34,115 nucleotides of DNA from Enterobacterales bacterium (lineage in GTDB: Bacteria > Pseudomonadota > Gammaproteobacteria > Enterobacterales > Enterobacteriaceae): the NCBI GenBank assembly GCA_015655145.1, contig JAATFO010000030.1:1-34115 (forward strand), in the 5' to 3' direction. The notes beneath the pieces are model-generated. The model made no database searches and was not told the origin of the DNA. It saw only the letters and a program-made list of their open reading frames with translations. The first letter of the stretch is position 1. Each line of letters opens with the position of its first letter. The position numbers and the translations under genes are program-made. Shown here piece by piece: positions 15,214 through 25,281 of this stretch.

Positions 15214-15981
15214 TTAAAAACGAAATGAATCAGCATCGCGCCAGGCCGGAAAACGCGTGCGATATTCCTGCAGACTTTCCAGTGAAAGGTCAGCATCAAG
15301 CCGGGCAGGCTGAAAACGTTCGCCAGCCGCCAGTATCTCGCCCTGTGGGCTGATAATCCGGCTGTCTCCGCTGTACGAATGGTGATTGCCGTCCGTTCCG
15401 ATACGATTACAACCCGCGACATAAGCCTGGTTTTCGATAGCGCGCGCCAGCAACAAGGCTTGCCAGTGCAGCGCCCGTGGCGCTGGCCAGTTGGCGACAT
15501 ACAACGCCAGATCGTAATCATTCTGGTTGCGGGAAAACACCGGGAAACGCAGATCGTAGCAAATTTGCGGCAGAATGCGCCAGCCACGCCATGTAATTAC
15601 CTCTCGCTGGGTACCCGCCTGATAATAATGGTGTTCATCCGCCATGCGAAACAAATGACGTTTGTCATAGGTATGCAATTTGCCATCGGGTTCCACCAGC
15701 AAAAAACGATTAACAGCGCCGTTTTCTGTCTGCAGCGCTGCGCTGCCGCCAATCATGGCATGGCAAGCTTTGGCATGTTCCTGCAACCATGTCACCACGC
15801 GCGTTTGTGGCAATGCGGTTTCGGCCGCCTCCATGGCGAACCCGGTAGTAAACATCTCTGGCAGGATGATCAGATCACGCAGGCGAATCTCACTCAGCAG
15901 CGTCGAGAAATGCGCCAGATTGGCTTCGCCATCCATCCAGACCAACGGTTGTTGCAGTACGGTAAGTTTTAACATTGGCAT
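15214..15981 (-). CDS. yafV: Omega-amidase YafV (nitrilase family)
   Basis: This 255-residue cytoplasmic nitrilase-superfamily enzyme has the catalytic triad Glu42 (LPEMFT), Lys107 (YDKRHLF) and Cys141 (ICYDLRFPV). YafV hydrolyses 2-oxoglutaramate and related omega-amides to 2-oxoglutarate and ammonia, clearing the product of glutamine-dependent transaminases. The sequence aligns along its whole length with E. coli YafV. Its ATG overlaps the end of ybdL by 13 nt, so transaminase and amidase form one translational unit. In K-12 the two genes are far apart, so this operon is direct contextual support for their coupling. Confidence 0.9.
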   Translation of the reverse strand: MPMLKLTVLQQPLVWMDGEANLAHFSTLLSEIRLRDLIILPEMFTTGFAMEAAETALPQTRVVTWLQEHAKACHAMIGGSAALQTENGAVNRFLLVEPDGKLHTYDKRHLFRMADEHHYYQAGTQREVITWRGWRILPQICYDLRFPVFSRNQNDYDLALYVANWPAPRALHWQALLLARAIENQAYVAGCNRIGTDGNHHSYSGDSRIISPQGEILAAGERFQPARLDADLSLESLQEYRTRFPAWRDADSFRF

Positions 15982-17129
15982 AAGCGCTCCGCCGCCTGGT
16001 CCAGGGTAGCGTCCTGTTTGGCAAAACAGAGACGAATCAGTTTATGTGGAAAGGGATCAGCACAGAAAACGGAGAGGGGGATTGCCGCCACGCCAACCTC
16101 TTTGGTCAACCATTGACAGAAACTGACATCATCCAGATCAGAAATTTTATGGTAATCCGCCAACAGGAAATAGGTTCCTTCACAGGGCAATATCTCAAAG
16201 CGGCTGGTCGCCAGCGCCTGTACGAAGCGATCGCGCCGGGCACGGTAAAAATCCGGCAACTGACGGTAGTGCTGCGGCTGAGAACGTAAGATATCCGCCA
16301 GCGCCAGTTGTGTCGGGGTGTTTACCGCAAATGTCAGGAACTGGTGAATTTTGCGCACCTCGGCGCTCAACGCGGCCGGTGCTACGCAATAGCCTACTTT
16401 CCATCCGGTCATATGATAGGTCTTGCCAAAAGAGGAAACGGCGATGGCCCGTTGCCGCAAATGGGGGTGAGCCAGTACGCTGGCATGACCTTCGTCTGCA
16501 AAGCAAATATGCTCGTACACTTCATCGCTCAGTACGTAGATTTCGTGAGCGACTATCGCCTGCCACAAGGCGGCAAAATCATGTTGCCGCCAGACGGTAG
16601 CCGACGGGTTATGCGGCGTATTCAGGATAACCAGACGGGTGCGTGGTGAGATAACGCTGGCAAAGGCCTGCCAGTCGACATGAAACGCCGGGGGATGTAA
16701 TGCTATGCGTTTTAATACTCCGCCGGCGAGCATCACCGCGGGTGCGTAACTGTCATAACTCGGATCGAAGCAAATCACTTCATCACCTGGTCGCACCAGC
16801 GCGGTAATGGCGGCATACAGCGCTTCGGTAGCTCCTGCAGTGACGGTGATGTCACTGTTGGCATCAGGTTTGTAACCATAAAGCTCCGCGGTTTTATCGG
16901 CAATGGCTTCGCGCAGTGCCGGTACACCGGTCATTGGGGCATACTGGTTTTCACCCTTCCTGACATGGCAGGCAAGGCGTTCTTGTAATTCGACAGGGCC
17001 ATCGAAATCAGGGAAGCCCTGTGACAGATTAATCGCCTGGTATTGCTGCGCCAGCGCACTCATTTGGGTAAATATAGTGGTGCCAAGCGTCGGCAATTTA
17101 CTCTTGGGAACCAACGGATCCTGACTCAT
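15969..17129 (-). CDS. ybdL: Glutamine/methionine-type transaminase YbdL
   Basis: This 386-residue fold-type I PLP aminotransferase is the same length as E. coli YbdL and very similar to it. The start is LPTLGTTIFTQMSALAQQ, and the PLP lysine is Lys236 in SSFGKTYHMTGWK. The enzyme uses methionine, phenylalanine or glutamine as amino donor to 2-oxo acids such as 4-methylthio-2-oxobutyrate. Glutamine as donor yields 2-oxoglutaramate, the substrate of the overlapping yafV. The frame extends one codon to a TTG; ATG 17129 gives the family length and has AGGTG eight bases upstream. Confidence 0.9.
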   Translation of the reverse strand: MSQDPLVPKSKLPTLGTTIFTQMSALAQQYQAINLSQGFPDFDGPVELQERLACHVRKGENQYAPMTGVPALREAIADKTAELYGYKPDANSDITVTAGATEALYAAITALVRPGDEVICFDPSYDSYAPAVMLAGGVLKRIALHPPAFHVDWQAFASVISPRTRLVILNTPHNPSATVWRQHDFAALWQAIVAHEIYVLSDEVYEHICFADEGHASVLAHPHLRQRAIAVSSFGKTYHMTGWKVGYCVAPAALSAEVRKIHQFLTFAVNTPTQLALADILRSQPQHYRQLPDFYRARRDRFVQALATSRFEILPCEGTYFLLADYHKISDLDDVSFCQWLTKEVGVAAIPLSVFCADPFPHKLIRLCFAKQDATLDQAAERLCQC

Positions 17130-17827
17130 CAATGTGTCACCTTCGGCATGGTTGTCAGTACGGTATCAGTGTTGTGTTATTACCATGATAACGCGGGATT
17201 AGTCAGTGACTTTACATGAATGAAAGTTAAGAATACAACCGAAGCAATGCCGCTGGGTACGGATAGTGCAAACCCGGGATATGCTGCGCGTGGGCGGTGT
17301 CTGGCGGCGGGTAGCGGTGTCCGTTGACCATGGTGAGCTGACCAGGCAGCGCCGGGAGTGGAGAAAATCCATGAAAATATTTCAAATACAACTGGTTATG
17401 AATCATTTCCGCCCCTTTTATCCATACTGTTTGGGTATCATCCTGCCATAAAAATGGTATTGGACGGTGTGTCGGTAGATTGGCACCATCCTCAGCACGC
17501 TATAACGTTCATTGCGCGTCATTCGTGGTTAAAAGGAGAGCCATTGCCCGTTGTCGCTTTTGCACTAACTCACGGTCATGGTGACTACGCTGATACAGCG
17601 TGCCATTGATGGCCAATAAGATCTGTTATATGAAGCCGGAAAGATATCGCTATCGTTCCCGCTCATGGCGTTGACAGTCTTTCGACCTGAGTGGTTGGAG
17701 ATGCGTTACGACCATGGAATATGGGTATGTTAACCCGCCCGTATGCCTTTCCCTGACCGATACAACGCGCCGAGTTCCCACTTGTATTCTTCTTATGATT
17801 GATATCAACCTTTAAGGAAACAGAAGT
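17130..17827. other. 698-bp intergenic stretch without an assignable gene
   Basis: Between ybdL (leftward) and the membrane-protein gene (rightward) only short frames occur, at 17266-17451 and 17358-17609. Neither shows a motif I recognise. A GGAG precedes an ATG near 17371 that opens only 26 codons. In E. coli the gene next to yafV is ivy, but I see no trace of it. The region may hold the decayed remains of a gene plus the promoters of both flanking genes. Confidence 0.5.
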
Positions 17828-18904
17828 ATGGAACCCGTTATTACGTCGCTGCCGCGTGGGATTGTTGCGGTCGCTTTGATTCTGGTTTTCTCTCTCGTGG
17901 TGTCCACGGCCTTCTCCCCTGATACGCTCACCGGTTGGGCCTCTCTGGTGCTGGTGGCGATGGTCCCCACCCAGGTGGTGGTCGGGTTGTTCTGGGGTGG
18001 GGCGTATCCGCGAGGAATCGCCACGCTGACGCCGCCACTGCGTGGTTTGGCCTATCTGGTGATAACCATGATTATCGCCAGCATTGTGATATTCTTCGTG
18101 ATCACTGTGATTGGCGGTGGTGTGACACCGCCAACACCGTTTGTGATAATGTTCCTGATCCTTTCAGTACCGGTGACGGTAACGCTGGTGGTGATATTGC
18201 AGGGTTGGCCATTCAGCGGCCTGTTTAAAAGCCCGGGTACGCAAGGTATCGCATTACTTGTCACTGCTTATGCGATTACCTTTTTGTTGTTTCATACGCT
18301 GTTCAATTTTTCTTTTGCGCAGCAGGCGCCGTTCTGGCAGGCGGCGCTTGATCCGGCTGGCGTGTTTCCGGCATGGTACCCACTGGCGGCAAGCCTTGAT
18401 GCGCTGGTTTTTATTCTGGTACTGGTCTTGTTCGATTTCTGGCCCATCTCGGCACTGGCGCGTGCGGTGCCGCTGTTCAGCAAACAACCGCTTTTCGGTT
18501 TGGCGGCGGCGGTGCTGGTAGCCGTATGTAGCGCGCTATTATGGTGGCTATGTGTGCTGATGGCTCAGATGGACATCGTGGTGTTTATGACCCGGGTCTG
18601 TGTCGCCATGGTCTTTGGGATTTTCATTATATTAGTGATGCTGGAAGGGGCTTCGATGCTACGGTTAGCCCAGCCGCTGCGTGGTATTGTGCTGACGATC
18701 GTTGCGGTGGTGCTGGCACAGGTCATGCTCGTGCTATATAGCGACATAGCCGAGCAGCTCTTTCATCTGCCTGCGGGGCAGCCGACGTATGCGCTGGAAA
18801 TGTGGCTGGCGTCCAGTATGTTATCCGTTACATTCCCCGCGATGGTATTTTTTGCTCAGTATTTTCTGTTCTGGCCCTTTGTTGTTCGGCAGAAGGGAAA
18901 ATAA
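17828..18904 (+). CDS. Multi-pass inner-membrane protein of unknown function
   Basis: I do not recognise this 358-residue protein. It is strongly hydrophobic with about ten predicted membrane segments (for example GIVAVALILVFSLVVSTAF, LVITMIIASIVIFFVITVIG, PLFGLAAAVLVAVCSALLWW), short polar loops and no soluble domain. Charged residues are few, so transport chemistry by conserved acids is not evident. AAGGAAA lies nine bases before the ATG. It stands alone, transcribed toward fadE, in the interval where E. coli has ivy. Base composition resembles its neighbours. A metabolic link to fadE or ybdL is not shown by the sequence. Confidence 0.75.
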   Translation: MEPVITSLPRGIVAVALILVFSLVVSTAFSPDTLTGWASLVLVAMVPTQVVVGLFWGGAYPRGIATLTPPLRGLAYLVITMIIASIVIFFVITVIGGGVTPPTPFVIMFLILSVPVTVTLVVILQGWPFSGLFKSPGTQGIALLVTAYAITFLLFHTLFNFSFAQQAPFWQAALDPAGVFPAWYPLAASLDALVFILVLVLFDFWPISALARAVPLFSKQPLFGLAAAVLVAVCSALLWWLCVLMAQMDIVVFMTRVCVAMVFGIFIILVMLEGASMLRLAQPLRGIVLTIVAVVLAQVMLVLYSDIAEQLFHLPAGQPTYALEMWLASSMLSVTFPAMVFFAQYFLFWPFVVRQKGK

Positions 18905-18965
18905 GCGGCGGGTGGGAAAACCAGATAGCGGGCGGCGTATGTGCCACGTCGGCACCTCAGAAGCG

Positions 18966-18997
18966 CGATAAAAAATGGCCGCCCCGCCGGGGTGGCC
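18966..18997 (-). terminator. Intrinsic terminator of fadE
   Basis: A 9-bp GC-rich stem (GGCCGCCCC at 18977-18985 and GGGGTGGCC at 18989-18997, 3-nt loop) is followed on the minus strand by ATTTTTTAT. It lies 9 bp after the fadE stop codon. Confidence 0.8.
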
Positions 18998-19005
18998 TGG
19001 CGAAG

Positions 19006-21456
19006 TTAAGCGACGGCTGTTTTTTGTTGTGCTGAGCATTGTTGTGGTTTGGACGGTTGCGCCGCTAAGGCACTGGCATCAAATTCATCCACATTAATGG
19101 TTCGCAGGCGGCAGATTTCTGCCTGTGTCAGTGTTGCCGCTTCTTCTTCATTTATCCAGCCCTGTTGCAGCGACCGCTGTGCCAGCGCATCAAGACCGGT
19201 GAATGAGGGCGATATCTTTTGTTGTTTGACCAGCCGGCTATGGATAGCTTCTGCCGCTATGACCGACAGTAAAGCCTCTTCTATTTGCCCTGCCGGATTG
19301 TGTTCACCTGGCGTCAGATATTGGCCGCGACCCAGGCGATTGCGCGTTGCCGAGGGCAACTGGAGCAGTTTCGCCAGGGAATGATCGAGGCGGTCAGAGG
19401 GTGCAAGACAGTGGCGGCCGGTGGGGAAAATGATCCCACGCAATATCGTGGCGGCAAGCCGGTTGGGAAAGTTACGCAGTAAGTCGGCCATGGCGCTTTC
19501 CGCCTGGTGTAGCGCATCCTGTACTCCCCAGTGCACCAGTGGCAAATCATCCTCATTACGGCCTTCATCATCGTAGCGTTTCAGTGTGGCAGAGGCCAGA
19601 CAGAGCTGACTCAACACATCCCCGAGACGGGCAGAAATGCGTTCACGCCGCTTCAGGCTACCACCCAGTATCGACATGGCAACATCCGCCAGCAACGCAA
19701 GATTGGCGCTTATACGGTTCATCTTCTGATAGTAGCGGCGGGTGGCGTCGTGGGTCGGGGAGGTGCTGGTGTAGCCGGTGGTCAGACCGAGCCACAGGCT
19801 GCGTAGCATATTGCTGCCAATATGGCCGATGTGGCCGAACAATGCCTGATCAAAGGCATGCACATCGTGATTCTGCGCCGCTGCCATTTCTTGTAGCACG
19901 TACGGGTGGCAGCGAATCGCGCCCTGACCAAAAATGATCATGCTGCGCGTCAGAATATTGGCCCCTTCCACGGTAATAGCGATCGGTGCGCCCTGGTAAG
20001 CCCTGGCAAGAAAATTACTGTTGCCAAGCATGATGCCTTTCCCGCCAGCAATATCCATCGCATCAATGATGGCGCGCTGACCGCGATGGGTGCAGTGATA
20101 TTTGACGATAGCCGACAGTACCGCCGGTTTTTCGCCCAGCATAATGCCACAGGTGATCAGCGAAGCGGCTGCATCCATCACATAGGCATTCCCGGCAATA
20201 CGTGCCAGCGGCTCCTCAATGCCTTCCATTTTACCGATTGGCAGTCTGAACTGGCGACGAATGTGAGCGTAAGCGCCCGTTGCCAGCGCCAGGCTTTTCA
20301 GACTCCCGGTTGCGTTAGAGGGCAGTGTAATGCCACGGCCGACGGATAAGCATTCCACCAGCATGCGCCAACCCTGACCCGCCATTTTAGGCCCGCCAAT
20401 GATATAATCGAGCGGTACAAAAATCGCATTACCACGGGTTGGGCCATTCTGAAACGGAATATTCAACGGGAAATGGCGTTTACCTGTTTCCACGCCCGGC
20501 GTGTTGGTTGGGATCAGCGCACAGGTGATGCCTAGTTCTTCCGTCTCGCCCAGCAGATGTTCAGGATCGAAAAGTTTGAAGGCCAGTCCGAGAACGGTGG
20601 CAATCGGCGCCAGTGTAATGTACCGCTTATTCCAGGTCAGGCGCATGCCCAGCACCTGTTCACCTAGCCATTCGCCCATACAAACTACGCCATGGTCCGG
20701 AATTGCACCCGCATCGGAACCGGCCTCCGGGCTGGTCAGTGCAAAACAGGGAATATCTTCACCCCGGGCCAGCCGCGGCAGATAGTGGTTTTTCTGCTCC
20801 TCAGTACCGTAGTGTTGCAGCAATTCACCCGGGCCGAGTGAATTAGGCACCCCGACAGTGATGGCCAGAATTCCGGAAACGCCCGCCAGCTTCTGCAATA
20901 CACGCGATTGCGCATAGGCGGAAAACGCCAGTCCGCCATATTCTTTCTCGATAATCATGGCAAAAAAACGGTGTTCTTTCAGCCAGGCCCACAATTCTGG
21001 TGGCAAATCTGCCAGTTCATGGGTGATTTGAAAGTCATTAGCCATGCGGCAGGCTTCTTCGACCGGGCCATCCAAAAAAGCCTGTTCCTCTGCGGTCAGC
21101 CGTGGTTGCGGATAGTTATGCAGTTTCTCCCAGTCAGGCTGACCGCGAAACAGTTCGCCTTCCCACCAGGTGGTGCCAGCGTCAATCGCTTCTTTTTCTG
21201 TGCGTGACATTGGCGGCATCACTTTCTGGAATGTGCGTAACAGCGGTGTTGACAACATAGCCTGACGAACTGGCAAAATGTTAAAAGGCGCCACAATAGC
21301 AATCAGTGGAACCAGCAACCAGGGTGTCCAGAGTGACAATAGCGCCAGTGCTGCCGTCCACACCAGCAAAACCAGACTACTGAACAGAAGTGAAACGCGA
21401 TGATAGAACAGTGCGCCGATAAGCACTATCGTCGCGACAATACTGAAAACCATCAT
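19006..21456 (-). CDS. fadE: Acyl-CoA dehydrogenase FadE
   Basis: This 816-residue FAD-dependent dehydrogenase (E. coli 814) introduces the trans-2 double bond in the first step of fatty acid beta-oxidation. Residues 1-60 are hydrophobic helices ([21 protein letters not shown]) that anchor it at the membrane. The acyl-CoA dehydrogenase fold follows, with [38 protein letters not shown] and [12 protein letters not shown] clearly conserved, and then a long C-terminal extension specific to FadE. Two adjacent ATG codons start the gene, with GGAG upstream. A FadR-type operator lies 22 bp before the start, so fatty-acid induction is expected. It is divergent from gmhA. Confidence 0.95.
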   Translation of the reverse strand: MMVFSIVATIVLIGALFYHRVSLLFSSLVLLVWTAALALLSLWTPWLLVPLIAIVAPFNILPVRQAMLSTPLLRTFQKVMPPMSRTEKEAIDAGTTWWEGELFRGQPDWEKLHNYPQPRLTAEEQAFLDGPVEEACRMANDFQITHELADLPPELWAWLKEHRFFAMIIEKEYGGLAFSAYAQSRVLQKLAGVSGILAITVGVPNSLGPGELLQHYGTEEQKNHYLPRLARGEDIPCFALTSPEAGSDAGAIPDHGVVCMGEWLGEQVLGMRLTWNKRYITLAPIATVLGLAFKLFDPEHLLGETEELGITCALIPTNTPGVETGKRHFPLNIPFQNGPTRGNAIFVPLDYIIGGPKMAGQGWRMLVECLSVGRGITLPSNATGSLKSLALATGAYAHIRRQFRLPIGKMEGIEEPLARIAGNAYVMDAAASLITCGIMLGEKPAVLSAIVKYHCTHRGQRAIIDAMDIAGGKGIMLGNSNFLARAYQGAPIAITVEGANILTRSMIIFGQGAIRCHPYVLQEMAAAQNHDVHAFDQALFGHIGHIGSNMLRSLWLGLTTGYTSTSPTHDATRRYYQKMNRISANLALLADVAMSILGGSLKRRERISARLGDVLSQLCLASATLKRYDDEGRNEDDLPLVHWGVQDALHQAESAMADLLRNFPNRLAATILRGIIFPTGRHCLAPSDRLDHSLAKLLQLPSATRNRLGRGQYLTPGEHNPAGQIEEALLSVIAAEAIHSRLVKQQKISPSFTGLDALAQRSLQQGWINEEEAATLTQAEICRLRTINVDEFDASALAAQPSKPQQCSAQQKTAVA

Positions 21457-21477
21457 AATGAGCCGCTCCAGTGGGGT

Positions 21478-21494
21478 AAGAGGTCTGACCTGTT
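21478..21494. promoter_or_regulatory. FadR operator upstream of fadE
   Basis: On the minus strand the 17-mer reads AACAGGTCAGACCTCTT, with a perfect AGGTC-N-GACCT core. It closely matches the FadR consensus AACTGGTCNGACCTGTT. It sits in the fadE leader, where FadR repression would be relieved by long-chain acyl-CoA. Confidence 0.75.
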
Positions 21495-21681
21495 TGTCTT
21501 GTTAGGTGTAGAGGAGATGTGTTTTGTTAGCAATGCATTTACATAATAATTACAACGTGGCTCACACTCCGTTCGCATCAATGAATGATCAAAGCGGCGG
21601 TTTATACGGTGTGATGCTTTTCGCCTTATGGCCATTCCGGTAAACTGACCAGAGACTTTCTTCCCTTCAAAGGACATCCCT

Positions 21682-22260
21682 ATGTACCAGGATATAATTC
21701 GTACAGAACTGAATGAAGCCGCAGAGACGCTAAATGCATTCCTGCGAGATGACGCCAATATTCATGCTATTCAACGTGCCGCAGTTATGCTGGCAACGGC
21801 ATTTAAAGCGGGTGGTAAAGTGCTTTCCTGTGGCAATGGCGGTTCACATTGCGATGCGATGCATTTTGCCGAGGAGTTGACGGGGCGCTACCGGGAGAAT
21901 CGTCCGGGCTATCCGGCTATTGCGATTTCTGATGTTAGCCATCTTTCCTGTGTCAGTAATGACTTTGGTTATGATTATGTCTTCTCGCGTTATATTGAAG
22001 CCGTTGGTCGTGCAGGGGATGTGTTGCTGGGGATTTCCACCTCCGGTAACTCGGCGAATGTCATCAAAGCGATCGCCGCAGCGCGCGCGCAAGGGATGAA
22101 CGTCATTACATTGACCGGTAAAGATGGCGGCAAAATGGCCGGGACGGCGGATGTTGAGATCCGGGTACCTCATTTCGGTTATGCTGATCGTATTCAGGAG
22201 ATTCACATTAAAGTGATCCATCTCCTGATTCTGTTGATTGAAAAAGAGATGGCGAAGTAA
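21682..22260 (+). CDS. gmhA: Sedoheptulose 7-phosphate isomerase GmhA
   Basis: This 192-residue SIS-domain isomerase (same length as E. coli GmhA/LpcA) converts sedoheptulose 7-phosphate to D-glycero-D-manno-heptose 7-phosphate, the first step to the heptose of the LPS inner core. The phosphate-binding loops [17 protein letters not shown] and [15 protein letters not shown] and the catalytic-region histidine in [11 protein letters not shown] are present. AAAGGA lies six bases before the ATG. It is transcribed away from fadE, and yafJ follows after 94 bp in the same direction. Confidence 0.95.
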   Translation: MYQDIIRTELNEAAETLNAFLRDDANIHAIQRAAVMLATAFKAGGKVLSCGNGGSHCDAMHFAEELTGRYRENRPGYPAIAISDVSHLSCVSNDFGYDYVFSRYIEAVGRAGDVLLGISTSGNSANVIKAIAAARAQGMNVITLTGKDGGKMAGTADVEIRVPHFGYADRIQEIHIKVIHLLILLIEKEMAK

Positions 22261-22354
22261 AGAACGCAGCATTCTCCTGAGCCCGGCGTGACAGGGCGAG
22301 GCAATAACGCACAATGTGCCTCGTCCGCTCACTATATTCACAGAGGTTGCCGCT

Positions 22355-23122
22355 ATGTGCGAACTGCTCGGAATGAGCGCAAACGTTCCAACAGACATCT
22401 GTTTTAGCTTCACCGGGTTGGTGCAGCGTGGCGGGGGAACCGGGCCGCATAAAGATGGCTGGGGTATCACTTTTTATGAAGGGAAAGGGTGTCGTACATT
22501 TAAGGATCCACAACCCAGCTTCAATTCCCCGATAGCGGGGCTGATGCAGGAGTATCCGATCAAGTCTCGTTCGGTGGTCGCACATATTCGTCAGGCTAAT
22601 CGCGGTAAGGTATCGCTGGAAAATACCCATCCTTTTACCCGCGAATTGTGGGGTCGGAACTGGACATACGCCCATAATGGCCAGCTAAATGGTTACCGTC
22701 AACTGGACAGCGGCCATTTCCGTCCGGTGGGGGAAACCGACAGCGAGAAAGCGTTTTGTTGGCTACTGCATAAACTGGCGACCCGCTATCCGCGTACCCC
22801 GGGTAACTGGCCGGCGGTATTTCGCTATGTGGCGCAACTGGCATCGGAGCTGCAAGCCAGGGGTGTATTTAATATGCTGCTGTCCGATGGTTGTTATCTG
22901 ATGGCGTATTGTTCCACCAATTTGTACTGGATCACCCGGCGGGCGCCATTTGGCAAAGCCCGGTTAATTGATCAGGATGTCGACATTGATTTTCAGAAAC
23001 AGACCACGCCAGATGACGTGGTCACGGTGATTGCTACCCAGCCGCTGACCGGCAACGAAAGCTGGCACAAAATAGCGCCAGGCAAGTGGGCGTTATTTCG
23101 TCTTGGCGAGCGCCAGGAATGA
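22355..23122 (+). CDS. yafJ: Class II glutamine amidotransferase YafJ
   Basis: This 255-residue protein has a class II (Ntn) glutamine amidotransferase fold. Cys2 directly after the initiator Met is the expected nucleophile, and [18 protein letters not shown] and [12 protein letters not shown] form the glutamine site. The frame is open to 22316, but only ATG 22355 exposes Cys2 and it has an AGAGG ribosome site. No synthase domain is present, so the acceptor is unknown, as for E. coli YafJ. Its last 30 nt overlap the convergent yafK tail to tail, so the two transcripts are complementary at their ends. Confidence 0.9.
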   Translation: MCELLGMSANVPTDICFSFTGLVQRGGGTGPHKDGWGITFYEGKGCRTFKDPQPSFNSPIAGLMQEYPIKSRSVVAHIRQANRGKVSLENTHPFTRELWGRNWTYAHNGQLNGYRQLDSGHFRPVGETDSEKAFCWLLHKLATRYPRTPGNWPAVFRYVAQLASELQARGVFNMLLSDGCYLMAYCSTNLYWITRRAPFGKARLIDQDVDIDFQKQTTPDDVVTVIATQPLTGNESWHKIAPGKWALFRLGERQE

Positions 23123-23833
23123 GCTGGATTGCGCCGGTGTGTTGTTCATCACCGGGTTACCGTTCAGCACATATTTTCCTGAGCTCACGGAAACCGCAGG
23201 CGGCTGGTGATGCTCAGTAAAATAGCTATAACCAGGTTGTAGCTGCTGCCAGAAGCTGGCGTAATACGAATTGCGATGGCGCTGCATATTACTGTTGGTC
23301 ATGCGGAACGGATAAATACTGACATTCACTTCAGGTTGTCCGTTGCGCAAGGCGGCATTTACATAGGTAAAAATTTCATCCATATAGGCGTTGGTCATGG
23401 CGTAACAGCCTACCGAAACGCAGTCACCATGAATCATCAGGAATTTACCGTCATAGCCTTGCTGGCGATCATACTGGTTAGGAAAGCCGATATTAATGGC
23501 GCGGTAAAAACGGCTGTCAGGTTTAAGCTGATTAAGTGTGATGTGGTAAAATCCTTCCGGACTTTTGAAATCACCCTGTCGACGTTTGGGTCCTAAACCA
23601 CCAGAGAAATTACAAATGCGATAACTGTCCAGCAGACGGTATTCATTACCGATCTTGCCATAGAGCTCCAGCAGGCGTTCTTCTTTGAAGATTTGTAGAT
23701 AGACCGGGGTGCCTAATAATTGTTTCTTTAACTCTTTGCTGACCGGCGCCAGTGGCTGCGCGGGGTCAGTAACACTTGCCATGCTGAGGGCTGGCAAAAG
23801 AATCATCGCAAACAACAGTGCGATTTTGCCCAT
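23093..23833 (-). CDS. yafK: YkuD-family protein YafK (DpaA/LdtF)
   Basis: This 246-residue periplasmic protein has a signal peptide ([19 protein letters not shown]) and an L,D-transpeptidase-type YkuD domain at about 43-175. The active-site motif is [12 protein letters not shown], with His135 and Cys143. In E. coli YafK (DpaA, also called LdtF) cuts the bond between peptidoglycan meso-diaminopimelate and the C-terminal lysine of Braun lipoprotein, detaching the outer-membrane tether, rather than forming cross-links. Length and C-terminal region agree with that protein. The gene converges on yafJ with a 30-nt overlap, and its upstream region is shared back to back with dinB. Confidence 0.9.
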   Translation of the reverse strand: MGKIALLFAMILLPALSMASVTDPAQPLAPVSKELKKQLLGTPVYLQIFKEERLLELYGKIGNEYRLLDSYRICNFSGGLGPKRRQGDFKSPEGFYHITLNQLKPDSRFYRAINIGFPNQYDRQQGYDGKFLMIHGDCVSVGCYAMTNAYMDEIFTYVNAALRNGQPEVNVSIYPFRMTNSNMQRHRNSYYASFWQQLQPGYSYFTEHHQPPAVSVSSGKYVLNGNPVMNNTPAQSSSFLALAKTK

Positions 23834-24041
23834 TAACTGTTTCCCTTGAAGAAAGGAGTATTTAACCTGCAGCGCCTTGACGGCGTCTGTAACTTGCCTT
23901 ATCGGATAATTCCGCTAGCGCAGCGTCACATTAACATTGTCTGCTTTTTTATCAAGATGCAGAGGCGTAATTTATCAGTTTTCGTGACCGTAATAGCCAA
24001 CAACTTATCATCTGTTGTTGCGAGGCGTTCACGGCGAGCGA

Positions 24042-24076
24042 TTGAATCCTCTTTTTTTACCTGTATACTTATCCAG
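24042..24076 (+). promoter_or_regulatory. dinB promoter with LexA (SOS) box
   Basis: CTGTATACTTATCCAG at 24061-24076 is a LexA box (CTG-N10-CAG with an AT-rich centre). It overlaps the -10 TATACT (24064-24069). The -35 TTGAAT lies at 24042-24047 with a 16-bp spacer. LexA would block RNA polymerase until DNA damage, as for E. coli dinB. Confidence 0.85.
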
Positions 24077-24092
24077 TGATATTGGAGGGGGT

Positions 24093-25148
24093 ATGCGCAA
24101 AATCATTCATGTTGATATGGACTGTTTTTTCGCGGCAGTGGAAATGCGTGACAATCCTCGTCTGCGAGAAATACCGCTGGCTATCGGCGGTAGCCATACT
24201 CAACGCGGCGTGATCAGCACCGCTAACTATCCGGCCCGTCAATATGGCGTGCACAGCGCTATGTCGACGGCAATGGCGCTCAAACTTTGTCCGCATCTGA
24301 CCTTGCTACCGGGACGCTTCGATGCCTATAAAGAAGCATCCATGCACATTCGTGAGATTTTCTCGCGTTATACCGCGTTAATTGAACCACTGTCACTGGA
24401 CGAGGCGTATCTGGATGTGACTGACAGCCCCCATTGCTACGGTTCCGCCACGCTGATGGCGCGTGACATTCGCGCGACTATTTATCGCGAGCTTAATTTG
24501 ACCGCCTCTGCGGGTGTGGCGCCGATCAAATTCCTCGCTAAAATTGCTTCCGATCTGAATAAACCTAATGGCCAGTGTGTTATTACGCCGGAAAATATGG
24601 CGTCGTTTTTGTTAACCTTGCCGCTGGCAAAAATCCCCGGCGTCGGCAAGGTCACCGCAAAGAAGCTGGAAACGCTGGGGCTATTCAACTGTGCGGATGT
24701 ACAAAACAGCGATCTTGCTGCGCTGTTGAAACGTTTTGGTAAATTTGGCCGCATCCTGTGGGAGCGTTGTCACGGTATTGATGAACGTGCGGTGATCACC
24801 GGACGTCAGCGCAAGTCGCTGGGCGTGGAGCGTACACTGGCGGAAGATATACATTGCTGGGAGCAGTGTCTGGCGATTGTCGCCTCGCTTTATGATGAGC
24901 TGGAACAGCGGTTGAAAAAAATTAAACCGGATTGTCATATTGCGCGTCAGGGCGTAAAGCTGAAATTCCATGATTTTCAAATCACCACTCAGGAGCATAA
25001 CTGGCCGGTATTAAACAAGCTGGACCTGGTTGCGGTAGCAAAAAAAACCTGGGATGAACGTCGTAATGGGCGTGGGGTGCGGCTGGTGGGCTTACAAGTG
25101 ACATTACTTAACCCACAGATGGAGCGGCAGTTGTTGTTGGGGTTGTAG
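24093..25148 (+). CDS. dinB: DNA polymerase IV
   Basis: This 351-residue Y-family translesion polymerase is the same length as in E. coli. Catalytic acids are in HVDMDCFFA (Asp8) and SLDEAYLD (the Asp-Glu pair near 103-104). The steric-gate Phe13, helix-hairpin-helix [20 protein letters not shown] and little-finger domain follow. The C-terminal QLLLGL is the clamp-binding peptide that tethers it to the beta sliding clamp. The frame is open to 24015, but ATG 24093 has GGAGG and the conserved [11 protein letters not shown] start. Expression is under LexA control from the adjacent box. It is convergent with pepD. Confidence 0.97.
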   Translation: MRKIIHVDMDCFFAAVEMRDNPRLREIPLAIGGSHTQRGVISTANYPARQYGVHSAMSTAMALKLCPHLTLLPGRFDAYKEASMHIREIFSRYTALIEPLSLDEAYLDVTDSPHCYGSATLMARDIRATIYRELNLTASAGVAPIKFLAKIASDLNKPNGQCVITPENMASFLLTLPLAKIPGVGKVTAKKLETLGLFNCADVQNSDLAALLKRFGKFGRILWERCHGIDERAVITGRQRKSLGVERTLAEDIHCWEQCLAIVASLYDELEQRLKKIKPDCHIARQGVKLKFHDFQITTQEHNWPVLNKLDLVAVAKKTWDERRNGRGVRLVGLQVTLLNPQMERQLLLGL

Positions 25149-25281
25149 CTGCTCAGCCGCCGGGCAGCATCAAGGTCGCCCGGCACTGCGCCAAAGAAAA
25201 AGAAAACGTGCCGCCACGAAAGCGCACATCCGCTATGCTATCGCGCGCGGTTGGTTTGCGTCTCCACCCACCTGGCCGGAC

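Noticed and set aside
23846..24079. 77-codon frame between yafK and dinB
   Set aside because: No ribosome site of note, no motif, and it covers the dinB promoter and LexA box.
25159..25184. GCCGGGC/GCCCGGC hairpin after dinB as a terminator
   Set aside because: Perfect 7-bp stem but no U-tract on either strand, so function is unsupported.
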